Shown here one piece after another: positions 45,703-59,254 of a stretch of DNA of 64,000 bases. This stretch comes from Leucaena leucocephala (Eukaryota > Streptophyta > Magnoliopsida > Fabales > Fabaceae). Where the stretch lies: the NCBI GenBank assembly GCA_037074615.1, contig CM073562.1, forward strand, positions 11,703,001 to 11,767,000, in the 5' to 3' direction. Below the pieces are notes generated by a model, which did not search any database, was not told where the DNA came from, and was given only the letters and a program-made list of their open reading frames with translations. A program made the translations under genes and the position numbers. Numbering within the stretch: position 1 is the stretch's first letter; the number at the start of each line of letters is the position of its first letter.

Positions 45703-48700
45703 ATGGGACAGAAGAAGCAATCGACTTCTGATCTCAGCAATGAAACGAAGAAGCGACGGCGAGTTGGCTTCTCCGTTGTTGGTAAGTGTACTTGGTACTT
45801 AGTTCTTGTTTCTTTTAATTTCTTCTTCTTCATTTTCTTTTGGACTTGTCACTCTTACTCGACATTTTACTCTTGCTCTTTTTGTAAATTTTATTATCTT
45901 TTTGTGTGCTTTCATAATCAAATTCCAAGCTCAAAACGAAATTTTCAATTGCGCAATGTGCAGATACTGGAGTTGAAGCCAAAGAGTGCATAAAAATCTT
46001 TCTAGGTGTGGTAAAATTCTTCCTAGTAACAATTATCCATGATTCTTATCCCTTACTAGGTAGCTTCTGACTATGTCTCTCATTGACGGCATTTTTGTTA
46101 GTTTATTAGATATTTAGATGTTATTAGTGGTCGTTAACACACTCTTTCCAGGGGTATTCACGTTGTTTTAATTTTTGTTCCGATTGTATCCCTTCTTGCA
46201 GTGCTGAGACTAGTTTTGTCAGTATTATAAGTGACTAGGATGGCTGGATGACGTAAGAAGGTTTTACATGAGCTGCCTTCTTTGCTCGTATTGTTGAAGA
46301 GAGTTGAAGGATAGCATCTCTCTGGAAAAAGTTTGAACAGGATATCTAATATCTGATACTCACATGTTTTGACATGATCTGTTTCATAGGATTTACCAAA
46401 CTTTTTATTCTAAAAAAAGAAAAAGAAAAGAAATCAGTTAAACATTGGAGAAGCTGATTTCTGGCTCATGCCCTGCCCATGAATATAGTATTATTTTTGG
46501 GTCTTGCATATTCCTCTGTTTGAGTTTCTTGTGAAGCTTGTAGGCCATATTTTTATTTGATATCTTCCTTTCACTTCCAGATGTTATTTTCTGCTACTTT
46601 TCCTTTCTGTAACCTGCCCCAGACTTGGTCTGCTAATAATGAGTTGATCTTGCTAATCTGTTCACTAAAGTGGCATTCTTTTCCTTTGATTACCATTACT
46701 TCCTCCCTTGTATTATTCTTGTTGACATGTCAAGTTAATTCTTTGGTTTAACTTGCATATTCTTGTGGGATCTGGTATTGTTGTATAGTTTCGAGCGAAG
46801 AGGAATTTAGCACTCCAGAGAACTTTTCCATGGACCCTGTGGACCTGAATAGCTTTTTTGATGATGATGGGAAAATCTATGGTTTTGAAGATTTGAAGGT
46901 AATGATCATTATAGACAAAAGCTAGAAATATATTTACACAATCATAATTGAATAGTCTTCAGTGCGATTTGCTTTTAAAAAAACCTGTCTGTTTTGTTTT
47001 TACAGATTACTATCTGGGTTAGCAGTGCGTCTTTTCATGCCTATGCTGATATTAAGTTCCAGAGTTCATCTGATGTAAGTACTGAAATTTTTCTAGATTA
47101 AGGTCGTGGTATGTGCTTATTACCTTAAGCAGCTTGTCAATTGATTCTCTTAAAATGGACTTGTATCTCACATGCTAAGATACTTGAATCATTCTGTTAG
47201 TATTTTATAATTCATGGAATTCCGAATTGAGTCATCACAAACATTTATAGGTTGATTTAATAGTGTAATCTGAAATTTGGAGAAGCTGTACTGTGAATCA
47301 TGTGAATCAATTTTCTCCATGAAGTCAAGGAAATAAATACAACAGTATTGTATCTTTTAGTCACTTGTTAATGTATGCAAGTATATTTTTTTCCTTTAAT
47401 AGATATCCAATAATCCTTTTATATAATTGTACTGATATGAAGTCATTTCTACCATAAAATCATCAAATTGTGAAAGAGGGATAACAAGTTGGTGATCAAT
47501 AAGATTTTTACTCTAAACTATGTAAACAATATTTTTAGAAATATTAATGCATAGACACTTATCTTTTTACTTGCTGAAGATTCTTTTCAACTTGACACTT
47601 ATCTTTTTACTTGCTGCTCTTGCACATCCTCCTCAAATTTGTTATTTAGTTTGTTTTACCTTGCTAAAATTTTCTTTTTCTCCTCATGCTTAATGTCTTT
47701 GACATCTTCTGTTTTAATTGTTGAAGAGAGGTAAAGGAATCACAGATCTGAAATCTGCTCTTCAGGTGTGCTTCAACCTCCAATTTGGCATTATTATTTT
47801 AATACCTAATAACTCTATTCGGAGTAGTTAGTTTTTTAACTGCTGATAGTGTTGTTATTTTTGACAGAGAATTTTTGCTGAGACTCTTGTTGAGAGCAAA
47901 GATGAATTTCTGCAAACATTTTCAGCGGATAAAGATTTTATTAGGTGTTCTGTACTTTCTCAGTTTTCCACCTTTCAAAATTTTCCATTTCTTTTCTTTT
48001 AAGTGTTTTAATCTATTATTTAATAATTAGTTGGTTTTTGTTTGCCTAAGTTGTACATTCCCTGGATTTATATTGTTTTGCAGGACAACCATCTCAAATG
48101 CGGAGGTTTTGAAAAACAAAGCTTTGAACGGGCATGTTAGTCATTCTAATAGCCATGTAGAAACGGCTGCTTTGGATTCTGAGGTGGTAATTTATATTTT
48201 GGCTCAATGCATTATATGATAATTGGCAAATGTTCAATTGCTTACAGCCAAGCTGTAACTTCTGTTATGAAAAATCTACATATCAGTATTTTCTGTTACA
48301 TCAATACAAAGCTGTAACTTATTATATCAATACCAGCCATCTTGTAATTGAATTAGTGAAGACATTGGAAACAGTGTAATAATGTAACTCTTTTATAAGC
48401 TTTGCTTCTAAGTTTTAGCTTAAGCCAACAGATAATCAGTTGTTCACTGTGCATTCTGCTGCGTCGCCAGTAAACTGGCTGCTTCTTATTGACTGGTGTT
48501 AGTTTCTACATATGGAGCAGTCTTTTGGGTGTCATAGCAAACTATCCATTTCCCCACCTTCTAGGGGTGTGTGTGTTTTCCTTTTAACATTGTCATTCAC
48601 CAGCTGTCCTCTGCATGTGTGTGTTTTGATGTTGCTGCTATCCCATAATATTGCAATGCTTCTGAGAGCCCTGCTTATTATGGAAATTTTATGGGTTCAA

Positions 48701-49993
48701 ATGCCACACTTATACTTAATCCTTTTGGCATGGCTAGATTAGGCCCATGAAATAGTAACCGGTGTCTAACTTTGTACTGTAAAAATTCCTTGACAACATC
48801 TTTTCGGTTTGTTTCTTTCTGCTTCAATTTCATTAATCATCTTACATATACACATCTATATATTCTGAAGTTTTCTTTTGGATCTTTTTGAGCCAGGTTG
48901 TCCGTATGGTTGCAGGCAACATGGCCACTGGGCACCTTTACAGTCGCCTAATACCCCTTGTTCTCCTTCTTGTTGATGGTAATGATTACCTATTTTGGTG
49001 TTCAGAGCGTTTCTTTTTGCTAATTTACGCTATGTTAAATTGTTATTGTGGCCCAGAATCCTTATTAACATTCCTCACACAGGTAGTAGTCCTATTGACG
49101 TTACTGATCCAAGGTGGGAGCTGTATCTCCTGATTCAGAAGAAAAATGATCAGCAAGGAGAGACCCAATGTAGGCTTATTGGTTTTACCGCTGTTTATCG
49201 ATTTTTCCACTATCCCGATGGTTCTCGATTGCGCCTAAGTCAGGTTTGACATATCCTCTACTATCAGTCACTTGACACCCTCTCGAAATTCTTTAGAGTG
49301 CTATTAAATTGTTCCTCGTCTTCTGATAAGACCTTTGGATGGCAGATACTCGTATTGCCTCCTTACCAACACAAGGGTTATGGTCGGTCCCTCCTAGAGG
49401 TGCTAAATAATGTTGCCATATCTGAAAATGTTTTTGACTTTACTGTAGAAGAGCCATTAGATCACTTCCAACATGTTCGCACTTGTGTCAACACACTTCG
49501 CCTGCTTCATTTTGACCCAATCCAACATACCGTTTCTTCCGCTGTTTCATTTCTAAAGCAAGGAAGATTATCAAAGAAAGTGCACTCTCTTCGACTCTTA
49601 CCACCCCCAAGTGCCATCGAGGATGTTAGGAAAAGCCTAAAGATTAACAAGAAGCAATTTCTCCAGTGTTGGGAGGTGTTAATCTATCTGGGCCTTGAAC
49701 CCACCAAGAAACACATGGAAGACTTCTCAAGCATTGTTTCAAGCCGTGTCAAGTATGACATCCTGGGGAAAGATTCTGGGACTTATGGGAAGCAACTGAT
49801 CGAAGTACCAAGCGAATACGATCAGGAGATGTCTTTTGTCATGTTCAGATCAGAAGCAAACGAATCTAGTACTGTGCAGATGGATGACAATCAGAAAAAT
49901 CAGGAAGAGCAACTCCAGAAGATAGTACAAGAGAGGTTGGATGAGATTAAGTTGATTGCTGAGAAGGTAGCTCTGCATCGTGTAAAGTGTTAG
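45703..49993 (+). CDS. HAT1: Type B histone acetyltransferase catalytic subunit (10 exons, 468 aa)
   Basis: HAT1 (HAG2 in Arabidopsis) acetylates newly made histone H4 at Lys5 and Lys12 before chromatin assembly. Exons: 45703-45781, 45964-46005, 46789-46898, 47006-47074, 47727-47765, 47868-47944, 48084-48183, 48897-48978, 49083-49243, 49346-49993, all with GT-AG introns; the frame is 1407 bp. A basic KKRRR N-terminus could be a nuclear signal. The N-terminal HAT1 domain spans about residues 25-190 (AKECIKIFL, YGFEDLKITIW, FHAYADIKF). The GNAT fold follows, with DPRWELYLLIQKK, GFTAVYRFFHYPDG, and the acetyl-CoA loop QHKGYG (261-266). DFTVEEP (284-290) holds the acidic residue that corresponds to the proposed general base of HAT1 enzymes. 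The C-terminus is a predicted coiled coil (NQKNQEEQLQKIVQERLDEI). The donor of exon 7 could also be 3 bp later. Appears intact. Confidence 0.95.
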
Positions 49994-51400
49994 GTTTCCT
50001 AAAACATGCAGCTACTTTAAGTATCTTAGGTAGGGGTGAGTGATTTTCATGATTCAATGAGTTTCACTCTTGTATCGTTTGTGTAATTTCGTAAAAGGGA
50101 TACAGATGGAGAGAATCTAACCATGCTACCAAAATTGAGTGCCTGCTTGCAACGGACTATTTTATGTCTTTAGTTAGTATTAGATATTTGGTATCACAAT
50201 GGATAGTATTGGTATTACGATGTGCATCGGGTATCATTGCCAAATATTATGGTATCAAATATTCTAGTAAATTTAGTTATCACTAAGCATGATGTTCCTA
50301 AGATGCAATAATTTAATTTTTATGAAGCAGTTTATGATTACAACATTATAAATAAAGGATTACTGAATTAGAAGAGCAATTTGACAATCGCATACGATGC
50401 TGAACATAAGATAATAAAAAGTTATATTTAGCACCTCGAGGAAACATTCTACAATTTTTTTTAAATATGGTAAAAAATCTAACAAAATATCACTTATAAT
50501 TTTAAAATTATAAATCAGTTTGTTTATTATAATTTATAAGCTATTAATATATTTTTGTAATAATTTCTGATTTAGGATTTTGAAATTGAAGTGGCATTAT
50601 TTTAGATTTTGCCTAAGCCTTTATTGATTGAAGGATGTTTAGAAATTGAACAACCAACCAATGGTTTGTGTGGTCATGTGTCTTGTTGTGATGTTCTATG
50701 AGATATTTCTTTAACCAATCAATTATCATGTGTGTTGTAAAATAAAGCAAGTAATAGAATACACATGTATGCACGTAAAATTTATTTTTGATAATCTCTA
50801 TACTTGGCGAAGATTAGCCTATAGAGATATCACATGAACTCCATAAAAAAAAAAACAGAGAGTATGCATATATATGAATATATATATATTGAGAGAGAGA
50901 GAGATTTCCTTATGTTTTTTTTATAAAGAAAGATTTCCTTATTTTATTCCTCAAGTGAGATGCCCTATTTATAGGCATGAAAACTCAATGGACTCATTAA
51001 GTTAATTGTAGAATAATGAATAATGAATTATATTTTAGGTTAAGAGCCATATAGTTATGAACTTTAGGTCATAATTAACTTTGTTAATTATCCTAAAATA
51101 TTTTTTCAGTAACATTTAATATCCTAAAATATTTTTTAGTAATTTTTTGTGCATCCAACACCAGTACCGTAAAGTATTTATTATTAGCATTTAGTATCTT
51201 AAATTTAGGTTGCTTATTGCTATTAAAAAAAATATTTTAACAGTAAAATTATATCAAAAATATTTTAAGATGTTAAATGCTACTAAAAAAATACTTTAAA
51301 GCGCTAGATAAACTATAAAAATTTAAGATATTAAGTGTTATTAGAAAAATATTTGAGGATGATTGATATATCTTATCCCTAATTGTAATCTTCAAGAGAT
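49994..51400. other. HAT1 3' flank and intergenic DNA
   Basis: The first 150 or so bases are likely 3' untranslated region. A TA/GA microsatellite lies at 50866-50911. The foldback element at 51078-51368 is listed separately. No gene. Confidence 0.55.
51078..51368. repeat. Foldback element with repeated AATATTTTTTAGTAAC motif
   Basis: The left arm TCCTAAAATATTTTTTCAGT recurs inverted at the right end (TCCTCAAATATTTTTCTAAT). Inside, the motif AATATTTTTTAGTAACATTT or its inverse occurs several times with drift. The same motif fills the MITE-like element at 10267-10743. No coding. Confidence 0.5.
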
Positions 51401-51600
51401 ATAAGAGGACACTAGAGATGGACACCCACAGACTTTGTATTCATAAAACTCCCATTTAGACGTCATTTATTTTAAAATGTGCCTCATTAAAAAATTTTAA
51501 CTACGGGAACCTTCCAATTTGTACTTCTAGTGTTTAAATATTAAGATGCGATTGATTAAGTAACTTGAAGTTTAGTATAGATCAAATGCATTATTTGGGA
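51400..51600 (-). mobile_element. Copia 3'-end fragment
   Basis: GGACACTAGAGATGGACACCC, then ACTCCCATTTAGACGTC and ATGTGCCTCATTAAAAAATTT, parallel the LTR/polypurine junction and 3' untranslated region of copia copy B (31690-31770). It is a second, broken 3' end next to the one at 51617. Confidence 0.5.
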
Positions 51601-51616
51601 TTTAGAATTATAAAGT

Positions 51617-51924
51617 TGTTATGAAACTAACCAATCAAGAAAACAAAGTATAAAGAAGAGATGGAGACAAGAATGAAAGAAGCATCTTGTATTCTTCTAC
51701 TTATTTTATAATACAAATGACATGCCTTATTTATATGTAAAGTCTTACACATAGGTTACAAACATACTTAATGGCAAATAATGGACAATAAACTCCACGT
51801 GTGTGGGAGGTGAATTATAAGTTTAATACAATAGTGGAGGAGTAATGAGATATTGAGAGTTATTTTAGAACATTCAAGTGGAAGAGAGATAGAGATGGGC
51901 ATCCATACCATAATATTTATAACA
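51617..51924 (-). repeat. 3' LTR of the decayed copia
   Basis: 308 bp; on the minus strand it runs from TGTTATAAATATTATGG to GTTTCATAACA. Confidence 0.65.
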
Positions 51925-52162
51925 CTTTCCTTTAGATGTCAATTATATAAGAATGTGTCTCATCAAAAATTTCAACTAGAAAAAATCTTATGAGACAAAA
52001 ACCTAGCAAAAGCAAAAAAGTATATCATTCATCATATACTGCCAAATGCTGCCTCATTCAAAACCTTGGCATAAAAATCTAGTAGAACAAAACTATAGAC
52101 AAGGAAAAAAGAGTACAACATATATCAACTCCTCATTTGAGCAACATCAATTAATATCCTTA

Positions 52163-52761
52163 GGATTTATTTGGTTGGGGGTTTTGGAGGGGAGGGGAGG
52201 GGAGATTTTTTGTCTTTTTGTGGTCCCCTCCCCTCCCCTCCAAAAGTGGGGGTTTTTGGAGGGGAGAGAAAATTTTCCACTTTTATGACCAAATTGCCCT
52301 TGATGTTTATTTAATATTCCAATTGTACCCTTAAGCCTTATTTTTTATTTTTCTCACACCTAATTTTTTTTAATTGTTAAAATTTAATAAACATAATAAA
52401 TTATTTATATATTATATTAGAATATATAATAATTATATAATTAATAAGAAATAATATTAAAATTTTATCATATTTTTTAATTTTTTTTAATTTTATTATA
52501 TATATAAATGAGATAAAAAAATTTAAGATTTATAAATTAAAAAAATAATAATTTTGATATGAATATTATAAATAAAGAGTAAATAAATTTAAATAAAGAG
52601 ATAAGGGTATATTTGTCAATTTCTAATTAACTCCCCTCCCCTCCCTTCCCCTCCCCTTCTGAACCAAACAAAACACATCATTAATTAACATCCCCTACCT
52701 TTTTCTACCCTCCCTTAAATTAACCTAACATACCCTCCCCTCAGCTGAACCAAACAAAGCC
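52163..52761. mobile_element. Harbinger/Tourist-type MITE with G-rich ends
   Basis: The ends GGATTTATTTGGTT and, inverted, GGCTTTGTTTGGTT match at 12 of 14 positions, and TTA flanks both sides (52160-52162, 52762-52764). Next to the ends are G-runs (GGAGGGGAGG) and their inverted C-run partners. A second internal right-end-like ACCAAACAAAAC at 52664 hints at a composite or duplicated end. Confidence 0.8.
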
Positions 52762-53450
52762 TTAAGCTTAAGAAGTCTAATATCATGAACAATTTTTTTA
52801 AAAATTATAGCAGGAAGTAACTTGGTGAACAAAGCTATTAGAATTTCATTGGAATAGATTTTCTAGGTAAATTTGAATAAACTCATGTTCAAAGTACCCT
52901 TCAAGTAATTAAAAAATATGTTTAACTTCATTCCAATGTATTCATATTAATGAAGAATTGTAATTTATGCATAAAACTTTTTAAGAACTTTTTTGTGTGA
53001 ATTTTTTGACAAAAATTCCATTTTTCCAATATTCAACTTGAAATCTAGGCAAAATTTTATTCTTCCCAAGTCTTTTATTTCAAATTCTTTCTTTAAGCAA
53101 GTCAACTTTTATAAACTCTTCAAGAGCTCCAATAATATTTATGTCAACAATATAAATAATAATTATAACAAACTCACTTTAAGATCTTTTCATAGGGCAA
53201 ATTGAATCATTTTTATATCATTTCTTCAATAGATATTCACTAAATCGGTTATACTACATACACCCAAATTACTTCAATTAATATAGAGATTTATTTAATA
53301 TAATTGAATAGTATTCTCAAGAACTTAAATTGTATGCCTCTAGTAACTTGAATCCTTCAAGGAGTTTTATATAAATGCCATTGTCAATGAGACATATAAA
53401 TAAGATGTAACATCTATTAGACACAAATTGAGCACATCATAGATTGCCTA

Positions 53451-54210
53451 AGGGTGTGCATGGGTAAGGCTAAGTAGGACAACCCCTTGCCCGATGCCCT
53501 GCCCAAAAAATACATAGGCTATATTTTGCAGCCTGATGCCCGGCCCTACCCGGTAAAAGCCCTAACTATTTTGGGTTGGGCATACGTGGGTTGGGTATGG
53601 GTAGGCTGAGCATGCCTAAGTAGTGATGTACTGCTCATATTGTGAAAAAAATATACAATTATAAACTTATAAAATAATACTATATTCAAATATCTTCAAG
53701 AATTAAATAATATACATAATTTACTAAGAATAAAACAACGAAAAGATAATAATTAAAGTTTTAAAATCCATGGCATATAAAAAATGTATTGAAGTCTAAG
53801 TAGTTTACAATTGTAACTTTGCATCAATCTCCCCAAAATGGAAAAAGATGAAGCATTTGAAAAAAATATATGATGGTTACCACAGTTTAAAAAAAAGAAA
53901 GAAATTAATTTAGTTATAAATTTTAAAAGATGCAATTACTTACTTGACTACTCATATTTATAAAATTACCCTTTAATTACCATTATCCATCATATTTGTT
54001 CTATGTGAAATACTATAATTTATAAATTTTGATATATAAAAAAGTAATTAACTGGGTAGGGCCAAATAGGCAGGGCAGTAATCCCTACCTGATGCCTGAC
54101 CTGGCCCGAATATTAGCCTTGCCCGAAATTGCCCATTTTACATTGAGCCACTTTTTATCCGGTTGGATAGGGCATATTTTGTGCGGGCTCTAGGCTTCTT
54201 GTACAGCCCT
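53451..54210. mobile_element. hAT-like non-autonomous element
   Basis: 760 bp with ends AGGGTGTGCATGG and, inverted, AGGGCTGTACAAG, and subterminal GC-rich blocks of GGGC/GCCC type (53490-53620 and 54055-54200) separated by AT-rich DNA. Copia homology stops and resumes around it. No clear 8-bp target duplication is visible. Confidence 0.55.
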
Positions 54211-54900
54211 AATACTACCAAACTAAAACCAAAAAATAGTTGTATCCACTATTAGTAAATAAGTTTCTATAAAATCAATGTCAGGTCTTTGTGTAAATTT
54301 TTGAACCTCAATTTCACCATTTTCATTTTGTTGTCCATAAATATCCATTTGTATCCAATCAGTTTTACATCTTCAGGTGTAAGCACTATGGTTCAAAAAC
54401 TTTTGAATTCAATTATGTCTCAATTGTGTCTTTCTATCTTTCTATTTTTGCCAATACTTATCCTTCTATCTCTATCTTATGACAGATTTGTATATAAGAT
54501 CATCATTTGATCACGTGATATTATCATCAAAACCAATGTTGACAACGTTTTTTTTCTTTCTTTCTTTTGGTTCCTTTTTCTATGACATGACTTATTGAGA
54601 TTTTTTTATAAAAAATTATGTCTACACTTCTTGCCGCCATAGTACGATCATCTTGATTATTTGCATCTTTTTCTTCCTTTTGGAACCGATCATTCTTGCA
54701 TGATTCAGGCATGTCTCATTTGTATTTATACTATTGTAACATTTTTAGTTTGAATATGAAATTTAAGGATTCTCATTTAGGTCTGATTAGTCTATATTTT
54801 ATAATTAAATAGGTGTAGATTTTGTGATATATTATATCAAATATATTAATATTTTATATCTATTTCCCCTAAATCTAATCATCCAGATAAAAAGAAATAT

Positions 54901-55036
54901 TGTTACAAAATTTACTTATATCTTGACTTATTTTGCAGGAAATATAATGAGATGCATGAGAGAAGAAAAAAAGAAAAGAAAATTTGTATATATATATATA
55001 TATAAGAGGCATGAATCAACACATGAAAATGGATCG

Positions 55037-55075
<39 letters not shown>

Positions 55076-56011
55076 TAATGCATGAGATAATAGAAATTTG
55101 GAACAGATCTACAAGGATTTAAGAGAGAGGCGTGGATTCTTTGGAGATTCAAAAGAGACAGAGATGTCCAATATGTGATGCAAGCAGCCGTAACTTCAGT
55201 TATAAATAGAGGCCTAGGAGTCATTCTAAATCATCCAATTCCTACTCAGAATTATTCAAGAGTAAGAAGTTTTAGAGTTTATTTATCTCTTTAATTCCTT
55301 ATGATTTATTTATTATGTTTGGGTATATTAGAATAATATTGCTTATAATTTATTTTATTATGAGTTTCTAAATTCCCCAATTGGGGTAAGGAAGTCACCC
55401 AACTGGGAAACTAGTTTCTATTATATGTTTTGGTTTTTTTTATAGATATTTCATGAATATATTTTATTTCGTTTTATTATATCTATTTTTCTTGTTTTTC
55501 ATATAGATTTTATGACTGACTATCATTTAATCTAATTTATGGATAATCTTAATGGACTGGGAGGTGAAGAGAGAACCTAGATATAGAGAAATAGACATAG
55601 ATATTTAGGCTAGGGATAATTCTAAATATTTATGGTGATTTGAGACTATAACTTCATAGTTTAATTAATTGTTTACAAATTTAACTCTAATTAAATCAGG
55701 ATTAATAATTCAGAAAAATATTAGGAAATTTTATGAATAATTGTCACTATAATAAATTAAAGAGTTAATTCAAAGTTAGAAACTAGCAACCCACATGGTG
55801 AATCCTGAACCCCAACAGTATTTGTTTATTATTATTCTTTTTTTATTCTTAGCTATTAATCCATCCAATCTCGATTTCTTTAATTAGTCATTATTTGGAT
55901 TAGTAAAAACGCAACCTCCCTGTGGGTACAATCTCAAATTACTCCAGAATTTATACTACGTTGAACCCATACACTTGTGGGAGTAATCAAGCTCAGTAAT
56001 TGTATCTGACA
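54901..56011 (+). mobile_element. 1.1-kb solo LTR, probably Ty3/gypsy
   Basis: Starts TGTTACA and ends CTGACA, flanked by AATAT on both sides (54896-54900, 56012-56016). It holds a TATAAATAGAGGCC promoter box (55201-55214). Near the right end CCCTGTGGGTACAATC and CACTTGTGGGAG resemble the ends of large plant gypsy LTRs. No gag or pol is attached, so the element was lost by LTR recombination. It includes TA microsatellites at 54987-55004 and 55039-55071. AATAT is a weak duplication in AT-rich DNA, but the flanking copia homology resumes beside it. Confidence 0.65.
55039..55071. repeat. (AT)n microsatellite
   Basis: About sixteen AT units inside the solo LTR. Confidence 0.95.
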
Positions 56012-58912
56012 AATATTTTATAATATTTTATAAATATAATATTTGATGAACTTCTAATTCATATTATTATATTTGAGGATCTATATTTTATAATAATAAT
56101 GCATTCTATATATTCTTTTTTTCAACTTCTCATTTTCTCCCTCTCATGATGGGAAAACTATGTCGAATGATAATTAATCAATTATGTAATATAAGTCTAG
56201 TAAATCCATTTATTTCTTTTAAAAATATTATTTTATTTCATTTAGAGACAAACAAGAAAAAAGTTCTTACCTAACATTTTTCTCAACTTTCTTTAAATAT
56301 CAATCTATGTACATTGTGGTAAAATAATGAGAACATATATTGCACATTCACAATTCTAAGAAGAAAAATATTTAATTCCTGACTAAAAGTCAATTATAGT
56401 GGGAGAATTCATAACACATTATTGGCTTGATGCATTCAAGTGTAGCAATATATACAATCAAATATCCCATACTAAAATGGAAATTTTGTTCTCATAAAGT
56501 TTGATCTAGCTATTTATGGAGGCTTTGATAAAAACTTTGTTAGATAATTTTGTTAAATATACTTTTACTAAACATATAATCATTGAAAACTTGAGGAATG
56601 ATGACTAGCAATTTCAATGAAAATCACATTGATGCATAATCTGGGACTTGTGCACTCACTATAATTATTTGAATAAATTTACAAACTTCAAGTTATAAAT
56701 TTATAATAAACACTCATCTAACTATTTTATAGATGCGCATCTCATTTATAAGGTACTAATTTGGTCCACATGTTGTTTACATGGGCCCATATATATATAT
56801 TTGATATATTCTAGACCTACACAAATCTAATTTCAATCATAACTAGTGATGTTCTAATATTCAGTTCTTTTTTTAGAACAAACCGTACAAAAAATGCCAT
56901 TGAATTATATAATATGTTAGCCGTTCAAAATGAATCTTGCGGTTCTTTAATAAATATCAATACAAATTTTTTATAATATTATGTATCATTATAATCTAGG
57001 ATGATCTAACCGGTTATGCTAAATAATACATATATCTGGATAAATAAACTTCAGGTTTTTGGTAATATTATTCTCAATCATTGGTAAACTTCTGGTTATC
57101 ATGACATATTACTCACTTCCTTACTATAATATCCATTTCAACGAACATCTTTGAGACATCATATGATATATGTTATCAATTGAATATTTTATTCTTTGGA
57201 TAATAAAATCATGAATCCATGATATAACTCTTTCAAAGCCTATGTCACATATATAGCACTTCTGGAGCCTTTATCAATATGATATTTTCACTATATTAAT
57301 TTTTCTCATACTTATATGTTCTTCATGAATTAATTAATTGTGTACTTTTCAAAAACTAACATGTCATATATTTACACAATTCTCATCAATCTTTATGAAT
57401 CAATAATACTATCGCAAGCAACCAGAAATATAAATATAAATATTTGCATGAATTACTTTAAATAAAGATAATGAATTGCACATAATATTATCATGGTCAA
57501 TGTTAAGAATCATAAATAAATTGCAATTGATATACTTAAATATGAACACAAATATCATAATAAAGTGAATTACTTTTACTTAAACATCGTGTATCTAACC
57601 ATCATGTAATCTTCTAAGCTTACAAGAATTGTTATCACTTTGCCTTTCTAGGAGTTTTTCTTCACTCCTTGTAGCATTTTTGCTCCACAATAATTTTTTC
57701 ATTTGCTTCCAATAAATCCATAGTTATTTACTTGAATGACTTATAGCCATATCGTAACCAATATTTCAATATACATGGCAAAACATTGTTGCCTTTATTT
57801 ATAAATGTAGGTATTAGCCATACATGATAAGACATTCTAAATTTGGAGAACTTTTATTACTTCTTTCATAACATAAATCTCCATAAGCTACTAGTCTTCT
57901 AGACTATGATAAAAATATATCTCACTCAATGTTCGAAGCTTGAGCTTTTAGGATTGTAGTATTTGTAATATATTATAACCTTTGTTCACAATTATTTTAT
58001 TTCATTGATCAGGAGAAAAATCATGATCTTAACACATGGTAGTCCATTTTTTTCAATTCCAATGGATATGTGAACCATTATTGACTTTCGATAGCACATA
58101 TGGCCATTACCTTGCTCATGAGAAGCAAATTGCACAATGATATTTTTTTTTCTAAAATCAAGTTATATAGCTTCTGGCTGTTTATTAATCCCAACATAGG
58201 AAAATAATAAGGCTTTATTGGCCATCTTTTTGCATATATTCCTTCATTTTATGACCAATTTTTGGCATTTTTCTCAAAATCTCGTGGCCGTCTTTTTGGT
58301 CGAATAATACCAAATAGCTTCAACCATTAACGATATATCAAAATTCTATTTCAATTTCTATGGCAAAGTCATAATTTCAATAACGATGGCACTCTTGAAA
58401 AAACCGTGAAATCATCATAATTTTAGTAGTCAATTTGTACAATGATCATATAATGTGATTGCTATATGCTCATAAGTATGTTAACTTTATAGATGTTCTC
58501 TCTCTCTTTTCGGCACTACGAATTTCAACAAATATTAGTCTGCTGAACCACAATAAAGATTTCATTTAAATCTTTTTGTGTCATGAGACATTTTAACCTT
58601 TAGCTTTCAAGGATATGTTATTTGTGATTATCAAATTACCACAGCACCATAAAATTTCTACAATTACACATCATCCTTTAAGATCACAAAGTGATATTTT
58701 ACAAGATAACTGAATTTTAAATTGATATGGCTTTTGGCCATGTATTCACATAATCATGAAGTAACATAGCTGCTAGCTATTTTGTTATTGTGCTTTTCAA
58801 CAAATTATGTCAATTGATATCAAATTGAGATGATTACAATCATATAAATAAATAACACTATAGAGATTTGGGCATACCTATCCCCATCCACTCGCTTCAG
58901 GTAACTACATGG

Positions 58913-59254
58913 TGACTTGTCACTGTTACTGAACTCGAGTTTTTAGTACACAACAAAAGCATAAAGGAGAAGAAAAGAGAGAGTCCTTCTCTGTTAGAAG
59001 AGAAAAACCACAAAGCCAACATCCAAAATCTTTAGAACATGAAAAACTATATGCCCATTCCCTAGTCACGCATGAGTCAGTAAAATGGGGGGAATGGGGC
59101 AGTTAGCTCCCATAACCGTTCCCTCCAAATTAATTCTAATATTTTGGGATATTCGCACTAGTAACCTAACTCTGCTGGGTATTTCCATTTTAGCCTCGAA
59201 CATATATGGGTCTAGGCGTAATAAGTTAAGGGTGGATTGACCCATTTTTCTACA
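58913..59254 (-). repeat. Putative 3' LTR of the right-edge copia
   Basis: On the minus strand it starts TGTAGAAAAATGGG right after the polypurine tract. The far end is a guess because the partner LTR is outside the window. Confidence 0.45.

Larger units (their letters stand above)
51617..58900 (-). mobile_element. Decayed Ty1/copia element of the same lineage
   Basis: Minus-strand relic with a 3' LTR (51617-51924), 3' untranslated region (51925-52140) and blocks that line up in order with copy B: RNase H/RT 52800-53440 (compare 32000-33260), RT/linker 54230-54740 (33290-33780), integrase 56020-56560 (33950-34480), pre-integrase 56900-57330 (34740-35300), and a leader with CTAGTCTTCTAGACT-like blocks (57600-58790) resembling 30600-31300. 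No usable frame remains and the 5' LTR was not found. It carries three later insertions (52163-52761, 53451-54210, 54901-56011). Confidence 0.75.

Noticed and set aside
45474..45833. Minus-strand 119-codon frame overlapping the HAT1 start
   Set aside because: Antisense to HAT1 promoter and exon 1/intron 1; no domain, and the sense gene explains the region.
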